Shown: one piece after another, positions 55,377-62,007 of the stretch
Numbering within the stretch: position 1 is the first letter of the stretch
How the letters are laid out: each line of letters starts with the position of its first letter
Source: Alphaproteobacteria bacterium
GTDB lineage: Bacteria; Pseudomonadota; Alphaproteobacteria; Rs-D84
Assembly (NCBI GenBank): GCA_016927735.1
Contig: JAFGMC010000007.1
Location: 1-62,007 of the forward strand
Direction: 5' to 3'
Length of the DNA stretch: 62,007 nucleotides
Made by a program: the position numbers and the translations under genes
Notes under the pieces: generated by a model
Told to the model about the DNA's origin: nothing
Seen by the model: only the letters and a program-made list of their open reading frames with translations
The model's database searches: none

Positions 55377-56231
55377 TTATTCGCCTTTTTCAGCTTTTTC
55401 GGCCAATTTTTCGCGACGTTCTTCACGTGCCTCGGAAGTTTTAAGTTTTTGCTTTACTTCTTTTTCTTTTGTTTCTTCTTCGATTTTCTCGGCAACAATT
55501 ATCATATCTGATTCAACTTTTTTACCGGCAACCCCACCTAATCTTTTTTCAATACCAGACAATATTGCATCTACAAATAAATCACAATAAAGCTGTATTG
55601 CGCGTGATGCATCATCATTTCCAGGGATAGCATAATCAACTATATCTGGGTTTGCATTGGTGTCACAAATAGCAATTGTTGGAATATCCAAATTCTTTGC
55701 TTCACGAACAGCATTCATTTCACGTGGCATATCAATTATAATAACAGCCTGTGGTGTTCCATGAATATCCATAATTCCACCAAAGATTCCGCGCAACTTT
55801 TCAACTTCTTTTGTTATAACGCCGACTTCTTTCTTGGTTAAACCCAATTTTTCAGCGTTTTCAATATCAGCTTCCATTTTTTTCAAGCGACGTATGCTCT
55901 GTGAAACAGTGGACCAATTTGTCATCATTCCACCCAACCAACGATTATTTACATAAAATTGTCCACAACGTTCTGCTGCATCTTTTACAATATCTTTTGC
56001 TTGGTGTTTTGTTGCAATAAATAATACTTTTCCACCTGCTGCTGCAATTGCTTCCAGCGAAACCAGTGCGCGATGCAACATCGGTGCTGTTTTATTCAAA
56101 TTAATAATGTGAATTTTATCTTTAACACCGTAAACATATGGTGTCATTAATGGGTTCCAACGACGTGTGTGGTGACCAAAATGTACACCAGCTTCCATCA
56201 ATTGTTTCATAGTAAACTTAGGCAATGCCAT
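55377..56231 (-). CDS. rpsB: 30S ribosomal protein S2 (uS2)
   Basis: A 284-aa uS2. It starts MKQLMEAGVHFGHHTRRWNP and has IHIINLNKT, the RWLGGMMTNW segment, and a DIPTIAICDTNANPD loop. An acidic/lysine-rich C-terminal tail (about residues 240-284) is longer than in E. coli. First gene of the rpsB-tsf operon. Confidence 0.97.
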   Translation of the reverse strand: MALPKFTMKQLMEAGVHFGHHTRRWNPLMTPYVYGVKDKIHIINLNKTAPMLHRALVSLEAIAAAGGKVLFIATKHQAKDIVKDAAERCGQFYVNNRWLGGMMTNWSTVSQSIRRLKKMEADIENAEKLGLTKKEVGVITKEVEKLRGIFGGIMDIHGTPQAVIIIDMPREMNAVREAKNLDIPTIAICDTNANPDIVDYAIPGNDDASRAIQLYCDLFVDAILSGIEKRLGGVAGKKVESDMIIVAEKIEEETKEKEVKQKLKTSEAREERREKLAEKAEKGE

Positions 56232-56266
56232 GATTTTTTTCCTTTTTCTGTTATTATCCTCATCGT

Positions 56267-56383
56267 ATGCGTAAACCCAGATTTATCCAATCCAGACAGA
56301 AAACAGCAATACGATTGTGTTCTTCGCGTCAAACGCGTGAGTTGATTTTAGAACAATATATTAGAAAAATCAAGGGAAAATGA
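56267..56383 (+). CDS. Possible 38-aa basic protein
   Basis: A short plus-strand frame (MRKPRFIQSRQKTAIRL ... KIKGK), divergent from rpsB and 35 bp from it, with many Arg/Lys residues. TATTAT lies 9 nt before the ATG and no ribosome site is visible. The composition is like a small RNA-binding protein, but I recognise no family, so it may be chance. Confidence 0.3.
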   Translation: MRKPRFIQSRQKTAIRLCSSRQTRELILEQYIRKIKGK

Positions 56384-56396
56384 ATAAATTTAATAA

Positions 56397-57128
56397 TCAA
56401 TATGGATTACAACTTAAATCAGTCATCATTCTTTTCATATATGCTTCATCAGCTTTCAATAGCTTATTTATAATTCCATTACGTTTCAAGTGTGCAAAAG
56501 CGAGCGAATAGGCAACCATACCAATAGAATAATCATCCCATGATTTCAATCTACGATTTTTCATATGACTGTATAAACCAGAAAGTTCTTTGTGTCTGGT
56601 TTTATCTTTTAAAACAGAATTTATCATTTTTTTCATTGCCAAATAATACAAATTTGTCTTATATCTCATAATTTTTAGTTCTTTATCACTATATTTTTTT
56701 GGATTACGAAGCCACTTCTTCTGAATCAATGAATACCGTACAAAGTCAAAATCTCTACTTATAAAACCTATATCGACACTTATACCATTTATTTTAGGAG
56801 AGTATTTATTTGTAAAAAATGTTCTTATAAAGCTATTAAATTTAATTAATAAATCAGGATGTATTTTTTCCAAATATCTATCCGGTCTTAGAATTATATC
56901 TATATCTATATCAGATTTTTTACTATAAAAATATTCTTTTGAAGAACCGCATAAAATAACATCAACAACGTCACGTTCCAGATCCATTGGAATATTATAA
57001 TATATTGACAATACTGTCATGAGTGAAATATATATTCTGTTTAACATCTCTGCAACTTCTGGTCGCAAAGAGTTATCTGGTAACCATATTTTTGGATTTA
57101 ATGTTTTATGATTTTTTATTTGCAACAT
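56397..57128 (-). CDS. Nucleotidyltransferase-fold protein, type A (array copy 1)
   Basis: A 243-aa protein with an N-terminal signature LNPKIWLPDNSLRPEVAE and a polymerase-beta-like nucleotidyltransferase core. GSS lies at 61-63, the two metal aspartates at D73 and D75 (KSDIDIDIIL), and a probable third acid in the VDIGF strand at D119. A helical C-terminal region follows. The N-terminal LNPKxW...LRPEV pattern resembles a nucleotidyltransferase group often seen in phage genomes. It starts 1 bp after the stop of the type B gene and is the last gene of the array's operon. The substrate is unknown. Confidence 0.75.
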   Translation of the reverse strand: MLQIKNHKTLNPKIWLPDNSLRPEVAEMLNRIYISLMTVLSIYYNIPMDLERDVVDVILCGSSKEYFYSKKSDIDIDIILRPDRYLEKIHPDLLIKFNSFIRTFFTNKYSPKINGISVDIGFISRDFDFVRYSLIQKKWLRNPKKYSDKELKIMRYKTNLYYLAMKKMINSVLKDKTRHKELSGLYSHMKNRRLKSWDDYSIGMVAYSLAFAHLKRNGIINKLLKADEAYMKRMMTDLSCNPY

Positions 57129-57129
57129 A

Positions 57130-57852
57130 TTAATCTGTATCCCTTATCACTAAATCCTGTATTAATTCTTTATTAATATCAAGCATTTTATCAATCAGTC
57201 CTGTATCTCTGATGTATGAAAATGCAATTGAAAAAGGAGCCCTATTTTCAAAACTTTCGCTCCATGATTTATATCTTTTTTTTACAAGATAATCATAAAA
57301 CTTTGGTATATCAGCATGTTTATTTTTATCTTTAATAATATTATTAATCATTTTTTTAATAGCCAGGTAATATAAATTGGACCTGTAACTTATATATTTA
57401 AAATCTTCATCAGTTAGTCTTATCGGATAAATAACCCACTTATTATTCTTAACAGAGTAACATGATTTAGTGTATTTTTTTCTCGTTATGGATATATCAA
57501 CTGAAATTCCATTAATTTTTGGAAGATATTTTTTAATAAAAAAATTTCCAACAAAATTGCAATATATATCAAAAGCTTTTAAATCCATTTTGTCTAAATA
57601 TCTATCTATATTAACTATTATTTTAATATCTAGATCAGATTTATTTCTATAAAAATAATTTGCAGAAGATCCACATATAAAATAATCTTCCATATCTTTT
57701 TCAACATCAACTGGAATTTTTGCCAAAGCAGCTAAGGAAGTAATAACTGATACAACGATATTATTTATTACATTTTCAACATCGACCCTTAAAGACCCAT
57801 CCTGATTCCATATTTTAGGATTTAATATTTTATGATTTTTTATTTTCACCAT
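57130..57852 (-). CDS. Nucleotidyltransferase-fold protein, type B (array copy 2)
   Basis: A 240-aa paralogue of type B: start LNPKIWNQDGSLRVDVENV, core ICGSSANYFYRNKSDLDIKI (GSS 61-63, D73, D75), third acid in GISVDIS (D119). Type B copies share YFYR-x-KSDLD and a Tyr-rich RSNLYYLAIKKMINNIIKDK helix, and differ consistently from type A. The start overlaps the end of the type A gene upstream by 23 bp, and the stop is 1 bp before the next type A gene. Confidence 0.75.
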   Translation of the reverse strand: MVKIKNHKILNPKIWNQDGSLRVDVENVINNIVVSVITSLAALAKIPVDVEKDMEDYFICGSSANYFYRNKSDLDIKIIVNIDRYLDKMDLKAFDIYCNFVGNFFIKKYLPKINGISVDISITRKKYTKSCYSVKNNKWVIYPIRLTDEDFKYISYRSNLYYLAIKKMINNIIKDKNKHADIPKFYDYLVKKRYKSWSESFENRAPFSIAFSYIRDTGLIDKMLDINKELIQDLVIRDTD

Positions 57853-58576
57853 AATTTTTATTTTCCATTATTAATTTTCTTATAAAACTTATATGACTAT
57901 TAACCAGCTTTTGTATAAATCCATCATGAACTAGATGTGATATAGCAGATCCAAAAGGCAAATATTCTTTTAAATTACCATTCCATGCAGCTGCGCGTTT
58001 TTTCGCTATATCATTAATAAATTCAGGGATTTCTGTATATCTTTTTTTATTTCTTAATAAAGATAAAATATCATTTCTTATAAGAAAAAATATTCTTTCT
58101 GATTTTTTATTTATTTCTTTTATTTCTGAACACGTTAATTTTGTAGGTTTTCTAAGCCACTTCTTTTGAATTAATGAATATCTTGCAAAATCATAATTAT
58201 CAGCCGGTTCAAAACTTATATCAACTGGTAAACCATAACAATTAGGAGAATATTTTTTAATAAAGACAGTCTTCACAAACCTTAATATTTTGCTGAATAT
58301 TTCCGAATTCATATTTTGTAAATATCTATCTGGTCTTAGAATTATAGTAATATCTATATCTGAAGTTTTTCTATAAAAATATTCCACCGAAGAGCCACAT
58401 AATATAACATCTATGACATCTTTTTCTATATCCAATTCCATACCAAAATAGTTTGACAATGTATTCATAAAGGATACGTATATTCTCGTCAAAGTCTCTG
58501 CAACTTCTGGTCGCAAAGAATTATCCGGAAGCCATAACTTCTGATTTAATTTTTTCTGATTTTTTATTTTAAACAT
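57830..58576 (-). CDS. Nucleotidyltransferase-fold protein, type A (array copy 3)
   Basis: A 248-aa type A paralogue: LNQKLWLPDNSLRPEVAETL, core LCGSSVEYFYRKTSDIDITI, third acid in GLPVDISF. It starts 18 bp after the cysteine-rich gene and overlaps the following type B gene by 23 bp, so the order cysteine-rich, A, B is translationally linked. The C-terminal part has an AAAWNGNLKEYLPFGSA segment shared with copy 5. Confidence 0.75.
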   Translation of the reverse strand: MFKIKNQKKLNQKLWLPDNSLRPEVAETLTRIYVSFMNTLSNYFGMELDIEKDVIDVILCGSSVEYFYRKTSDIDITIILRPDRYLQNMNSEIFSKILRFVKTVFIKKYSPNCYGLPVDISFEPADNYDFARYSLIQKKWLRKPTKLTCSEIKEINKKSERIFFLIRNDILSLLRNKKRYTEIPEFINDIAKKRAAAWNGNLKEYLPFGSAISHLVHDGFIQKLVNSHISFIRKLIMENKNYGENKKS

Positions 58577-58594
58577 ATAAATACCAATAATTAA

Positions 58595-59224
58595 TTATGG
58601 TACAACACTTGATGATGAAGATGATGCTACTGGACAAATAGATGATACCCGCAACTGGGCAATCATTGTTCCATATCCATTTGTCATACTGCAACTTGAT
58701 GTACAATAACATTTTCCAGAATCTAAAACATCACTTGCAACAGCACAAGATGTATAAGTACAGGCGCCATATGAACCCCACATATAATAAGTAGAACCAC
58801 CTACAACTATAGCTTCACAACTTCTTGTCTGCGTCCCAGTTCCAACCTCAGTCGTACAAGATGTACTCGATGTTTGACCCAACGAACATTGATTAGAATA
58901 GTACTGACAACTTCCAGAATTCACCCAATCTGTTCCAGTATCTGTTCCTAACACAAGTTCTGAATTAGGACAATTAGAAGATCCATCTTGACAAACCCAA
59001 GCTTCAAAAGTACAAGACGAACAAATTTGTTTTTGTAAATAAGACGTTCCGCATGATACATATCGTGTATCACCTAATGTACAAGAAGTGTAAAAACAAA
59101 CGCCATATGCATCACTACCTATACCGAGTAATCTTAATAAAGGTACTACTAAAATACCAAATAATGTCACAAAAATCTTATTGTAAAAAAACCTTATTTG
59201 TTTTGCCATAATAATATCTCTCAT
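58595..59224 (-). CDS. Exported cysteine-rich array protein, copy 1
   Basis: The track ORF is 209 aa; a likely inner start is the MAKQIRFFYNK methionine (59209). It has a hydrophobic signal/anchor (IFVTLFGILVVPLLRLLGIG) and then a region with about 20 cysteines, many in CxxC or CxC pairs (CSSCTFEAWVC, KCYCTSSC). A TQTRSCEAIVVGG ... WGSYGACTYTSC segment is reminiscent of thrombospondin-like modules, and the tail is SSSSSSVVP. N- and C-terminal parts are nearly identical to copies 2 and 3 while the middle differs. Probably a disulphide-rich secreted or surface protein; I recognise no family. Confidence 0.75.
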   Translation of the reverse strand: MRDIIMAKQIRFFYNKIFVTLFGILVVPLLRLLGIGSDAYGVCFYTSCTLGDTRYVSCGTSYLQKQICSSCTFEAWVCQDGSSNCPNSELVLGTDTGTDWVNSGSCQYYSNQCSLGQTSSTSCTTEVGTGTQTRSCEAIVVGGSTYYMWGSYGACTYTSCAVASDVLDSGKCYCTSSCSMTNGYGTMIAQLRVSSICPVASSSSSSVVP

Positions 59225-59383
59225 CTTTATATTAATATATTATTGCCGTATTAATCTTATAGATTTATTGAAGTTGGCAAAAAATTTAAAGAATTCTATA
59301 ATAAAATAATAAAAAGAACTCTGTTTGATACTATGATAAATATAAAAACAAAGCAAGAAATTAATTATGTTGATTTGTATACA
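59225..59383 (-). promoter_or_regulatory. Conserved upstream region of cysteine-rich copy 1
   Basis: Homologous to 60142-60290. Shared blocks are AACTCTGTTTG, CAAAGCAAGAAATTAATTAT and a TTGCCAA (minus strand) in an AT-rich setting, plus the sequence just before the start. The leftmost part is the decayed end of a type B gene. It probably carries the promoter, but I cannot fix the -10. Confidence 0.45.
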
Positions 59384-59476
59384 TCATGAATCCTGTATTG
59401 ATTCCTTATTAATATCAAGCATTTTATCAATCAATCCTGTATCTCTGACGTATGAAAATGCAATTGAAAAATCGGA
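59384..59476 (-). pseudogene. Remnant of a type B nucleotidyltransferase (C-terminal 30 codons)
   Basis: The frame FSIAFSYVRDTGLIDKMLDI matches the C-terminus of copy 2 (FSIAFSYIRDTGLIDKMLDI), and the DNA differs by only a few bases. Everything upstream of it is gone: the next sequence is the end of cysteine-rich copy 2. The ending has also lost frame compared with copy 4. Confidence 0.8.
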
Positions 59477-59514
59477 TTTAATATAAAAGTATAAATAAAA
59501 TATCAATTGATTAA

Positions 59515-60141
59515 TTATGGTACAACACTTGATGATGATGATGAAGCTATTGGACAAAGAGATGATACCCGCAACTGGGCAATCATAGTTCCATATCCAT
59601 TTGTCATACTGCAACTTGATGTACAATAACATTTTCCAGAATCAAGAACATCTGTTGATTCAGCACAAGATGTATAAACACATGTTCCGTATTCACCCCA
59701 CATTAAATAAGTAGTGCCACCAACAACAATTGCAGCACAAGTTCTGGTTTGTGTTCCACTTCCAACCTCGTTCGTACAAGATGTACTGGATGTTTGTCCA
59801 ACATAAGAGCATTCATTTGCATAAGTTGTACAACTTCCAGAATCTTTCCAATATGTCCCATCAACAATAGTTAGTACCCAATTTGAATCAGGCCATTGAA
59901 AAAAAACCCATTGTTCATATGTACAAGAATTACATACTTGTTTTTGTAAACCTGTTGCACAAGCAATATAACGTGTATTGTTTAAAGTACATTGACCCGC
60001 ATAACAGGCCGTATCCGTAGCAAACGCCTCGCCACCTATACCAAGTAATCTTAATAAAGGGACTATTAAAATACTAAATAATGTCACAAAAATCTTATTG
60101 TAAAAAAACCTTATTTGTTTTGCCATAATTTTATCTCTCAT
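59515..60141 (-). CDS. Exported cysteine-rich array protein, copy 2
   Basis: A 208-aa paralogue of copy 1 with the same N-terminal anchor (MAKQIRFFYNKIFVTLF) and the same C-terminal third (DVLDSGKCYCTSSC ... SSSSSSVVP). The central region differs (QKQVCNSCTYEQWVFFQW in place of QKQICSSCTFEAWVC), and so do cysteine positions. No intact nucleotidyltransferase follows, only the type B remnant, so this unit is broken downstream. Confidence 0.75.
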   Translation of the reverse strand: MRDKIMAKQIRFFYNKIFVTLFSILIVPLLRLLGIGGEAFATDTACYAGQCTLNNTRYIACATGLQKQVCNSCTYEQWVFFQWPDSNWVLTIVDGTYWKDSGSCTTYANECSYVGQTSSTSCTNEVGSGTQTRTCAAIVVGGTTYLMWGEYGTCVYTSCAESTDVLDSGKCYCTSSCSMTNGYGTMIAQLRVSSLCPIASSSSSSVVP

Positions 60142-60270
60142 CTTTATATCTGATATTTTATTTGCTAAATTAAAAATAACTTTATGAATTTGGCAAATAA
60201 ATTTAAAAAATTATGTAATAAAAACAACTCTGTTTGGATGGTATGACAAATAAAAAACCAAAGCAAGAAA
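60142..60270 (-). promoter_or_regulatory. Conserved upstream region of cysteine-rich copy 2
   Basis: It shares blocks with 59225-59383, including AACTCTGTTTG, CAAAGCAAGAAATTAATTAT and TTGCCAA. The conservation reaches into the end of the type B gene (60271-60290), showing that the duplicated unit spans the gene end plus the spacer. Confidence 0.45.
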
Positions 60271-61002
60271 TTAATTATCTTGATTTATATCCGTCATCAA
60301 ATCCTGTATTAATTCTTTATTAAGATTAAGCATTTTATCGATAATACCCGTATCACTTAGATTTGATAATGCAATAGAAAATGGCTCTCTATTATTAAAT
60401 TTATCATCCCATGATTTTACACGTTTTGTTCTGAGATATGCATAAAACTTTGGTGTATCAGCATGTTTATTTTTATCTTTAATTATATTTTTAACCATTT
60501 TTTTAATTGCTAGATAATATAATTTTGACCTGTAATTTATATATTTGCACTCTTCATCAGTTAATCTTTCTGGTTCTATAATCCATTTTTTTTGCATCAA
60601 AGAATATTTTGTTATTTCTGCAGCAGTACCAACAATTCCAATATCAACCGGTATTCCAAAAATATTTGGTGAATATTTTTTAACAAAATAAGAGCTTATG
60701 AATTTAGAAAATACTTTATACATTCCCATATCCATTTTTTCAAGATATCTAGCTTGTCTGACAATTATTTTCATATCCAAATCAGATTTTTTTCTGTAAA
60801 AATAATTTGCACAAGATCCACACAAAACAACTTCTTCTATATCTTTTTCAAAATCAATCGGTATTTTTGAGAATGTAGATAACGAACTTATAATAGATAC
60901 AACCATATTATCTAATACAACAGCAACATCAGGTCGTAAAGAGCCATCTTTAAGCCATATCTTAGGGTTTAATCTTTTATGATTTGGTACTTTTATAATC
61001 AT
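60271..61002 (-). CDS. Nucleotidyltransferase-fold protein, type B (array copy 4)
   Basis: A 243-aa type B paralogue: LNPKIWLKDGSLRPDVAVVL, core LCGSCANYFYRKKSDLDMKI (GSC 62-64, D74, D76), third acid in GIPVDIG. The usual second serine of the GSS motif is cysteine here. Its ATG overlaps the stop of the type A gene (ATGA), so A and B are translationally coupled as in the other unit. Confidence 0.75.
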   Translation of the reverse strand: MIIKVPNHKRLNPKIWLKDGSLRPDVAVVLDNMVVSIISSLSTFSKIPIDFEKDIEEVVLCGSCANYFYRKKSDLDMKIIVRQARYLEKMDMGMYKVFSKFISSYFVKKYSPNIFGIPVDIGIVGTAAEITKYSLMQKKWIIEPERLTDEECKYINYRSKLYYLAIKKMVKNIIKDKNKHADTPKFYAYLRTKRVKSWDDKFNNREPFSIALSNLSDTGIIDKMLNLNKELIQDLMTDINQDN

Positions 61003-61724
61003 TTATCTAATTTTCCCATCATAAGTTTTTTAGTCATATTATCATTAGCATCCAGCATTTTTTGAATAAGGCCGGAACGATTAATACATGAATAAGCACT
61101 CGAAAATGGTAAATAGTCTTTTAAACTGCCATTCCATGCATTTGTGCGACGCATTTTAAGTTTATGCATAATTTTTGTTATTTCAGCATATCTACTCTTA
61201 TCCCTTAATAAACTGATAATTTCTTTACGCATTTCTTTATAAATTTTATTAGCTTTGTATTGTACTTCTTTCATTTCTTTATCTGTTAATCTTGTCGGTT
61301 CTTTCAACCATTTTTTTTGAACCAAAGAGTATCTTGCAAAATCAAAATCAACAGGGGCAAAACCTATATCTACCCTTTTACCATTAATCTTAGGAGAGTA
61401 TTTATAAATAAAAAAATTTCTGATAAATTTTATAAAAACCTCAAATACTTCTGGTTTTATTCTTTTTAAATATCTATCCGGTCTTAAAATTATGGTAATA
61501 TCTATATCTGAATTTTTATTATAAGAATATTCTTTTGAAGAACCACATAATATAACATCAATAATATCATGCTCTAAATCAAGAGGAAATCCCGAGTAAA
61601 GAGATAAAACAGTCATAAGTGAAATATATATTCTGTTTAACATCTCTGCAACTTCTGGTCGCAGAGAATTATCCGGAAGCCATAACTTCGGATTTAATGT
61701 TTTGTGATTTTTTATCTTAAACAT
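60999..61724 (-). CDS. Nucleotidyltransferase-fold protein, type A (array copy 5)
   Basis: A 241-aa type A paralogue: LNPKLWLPDNSLRPEVAEML, core LCGSSKEYSYNKNSDIDITI, third acid in KRVDIGF. The N-terminal 80 residues are very close to copy 1, while the C-terminal part (TNAWNGSLKDYLPFSSA) is closer to copy 3, so the A genes themselves look mosaic. It starts 24 bp after the stop of cysteine-rich copy 3. Confidence 0.75.
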   Translation of the reverse strand: MFKIKNHKTLNPKLWLPDNSLRPEVAEMLNRIYISLMTVLSLYSGFPLDLEHDIIDVILCGSSKEYSYNKNSDIDITIILRPDRYLKRIKPEVFEVFIKFIRNFFIYKYSPKINGKRVDIGFAPVDFDFARYSLVQKKWLKEPTRLTDKEMKEVQYKANKIYKEMRKEIISLLRDKSRYAEITKIMHKLKMRRTNAWNGSLKDYLPFSSAYSCINRSGLIQKMLDANDNMTKKLMMGKLDK

Positions 61725-61748
61725 ATAAATTTAAACCAATTTTGCCTA

Positions 61749-62007
61749 TTATGGCACAACACTCGATGATGATGATGATGATGCTATTGGACAAACAGAT
61801 GATATTCGCAACGCGGCAATCATTGTTCCATATCCATTTGTCATACTGCAACTGGTCTTACAATAACATTTTCCACTGTCTAGAACATCAGTTGGTTCAA
61901 CACAAGAAGTATAAACACATGTTCCGTAATCCCCCCACATTAAATAATTGGTGCCACCTATGGTTCTAGTTTCACAAATTCTGGTTTGTGTTCCACTTCC
62001 AACCTCG
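61749..62007 (-). CDS. Exported cysteine-rich array protein, copy 3 (partial)
   Basis: The open frame runs from the window's right edge to a TAA at 61749-61751, about 85 codons; the N-terminus is outside. The visible part matches copies 1 and 2: TQTRI, a WGDYGTCVYTSC segment, DVLDSGKCYCKTSC, and a Ser tract one residue longer (SSSSSSSVVP), encoded by a run of ATC/ATG-like triplets. It shows that the array continues to the right. Confidence 0.8.
   Translation of the reverse strand, partial: EVGSGTQTRICETRTIGGTNYLMWGDYGTCVYTSCVEPTDVLDSGKCYCKTSCSMTNGYGTMIAALRISSVCPIASSSSSSSVVP

Noticed and set aside
59477-59632. N-terminal half of the 82-aa ORF at 59384-59632 as a gene
   Set aside because: It is an out-of-frame reading of the end of cysteine-rich copy 2 and spacer; only the last 30 codons are meaningful, as a remnant.
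61760-61790. Triplet run as a phase-variation switch
   Set aside because: Its unit is three bases and it lies at the end of the gene, so slippage cannot switch the frame off.

Overview
The window is a low-GC (roughly one third G+C) bacterial chromosome segment that uses the standard code (TGA is used as a stop). The envelope genes are Gram-negative: LptC, LptB, a BamE-like lipoprotein, two OmpA/autotransporter-type outer-membrane genes, EnvC next to a C-terminal protease, and RodZ. CarD, the serine recombinase beside a DUF2924 gene, and the envC/ctpA neighbourhood suggest an alphaproteobacterium. Pyruvate:flavodoxin oxidoreductase (NifJ) and a phosphotransacetylase/butyrylase-type enzyme suggest fermentative, oxygen-poor life, as in gut-dwelling uncultured Alphaproteobacteria. 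The lineage is inferred from gene content, not from phylogeny.

Layout. 0-22.7 kb is core housekeeping: a TrmN6-like methylase, an M23 peptidase-bactofilin-RpiB operon, leuS, tlyA, the overlapping hisS-prfA-aroK operon, a PTA/PTB enzyme, a YgjP peptidase with transketolase, rnhA, a PAP2-orphan SRP M domain-rlmE-methylase operon, uvrA, rodZ, dus, an FtsB-like gene, and three tandem tspO paralogues. 22.7-31.7 kb is accessory: tRNA-Arg, a truncated recombinase tail, three copies of an 82-84 bp inverted-repeat element, and a 5-kb block. That block carries an ABC exporter, DUF2924, a large serine recombinase and a HEPN-like gene, and is bounded by a 19-bp direct repeat of the tRNA-Pro 3' end. It is followed by an exported protein and an overlapping spanin-like pair. 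31.7-56.3 kb is core again (rho, OmpA lipoprotein, lptC/lptB, a 1664-aa autotransporter, eno, ssb, carD, bamE, nifJ, ctpA, envC, tyrS, tsf, rpsB). A Fic-like gene with an altered active site sits on the opposite strand between ctpA and envC.

56.4 kb to the end is the most unusual part. It is a minus-strand array of repeated units, each an exported cysteine-rich protein followed by one or more nucleotidyltransferase-fold proteins of two alternating types (A and B), translationally coupled. The cysteine-rich genes keep their ends nearly identical and vary in the middle. One unit has collapsed, leaving only the tail of a B-type gene. The array continues past the window edge. I know of no described system with this composition.

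At the regulatory level, several genes (trmN6-like, ftsB-like, the 30.3-kb exported protein, lptC) have a good -35/-10 pair whose -10 ends only 6-7 nt before the start codon. This suggests leaderless transcripts. Most other genes have AAGGA-like ribosome-binding sites and simple bidirectional hairpin terminators.
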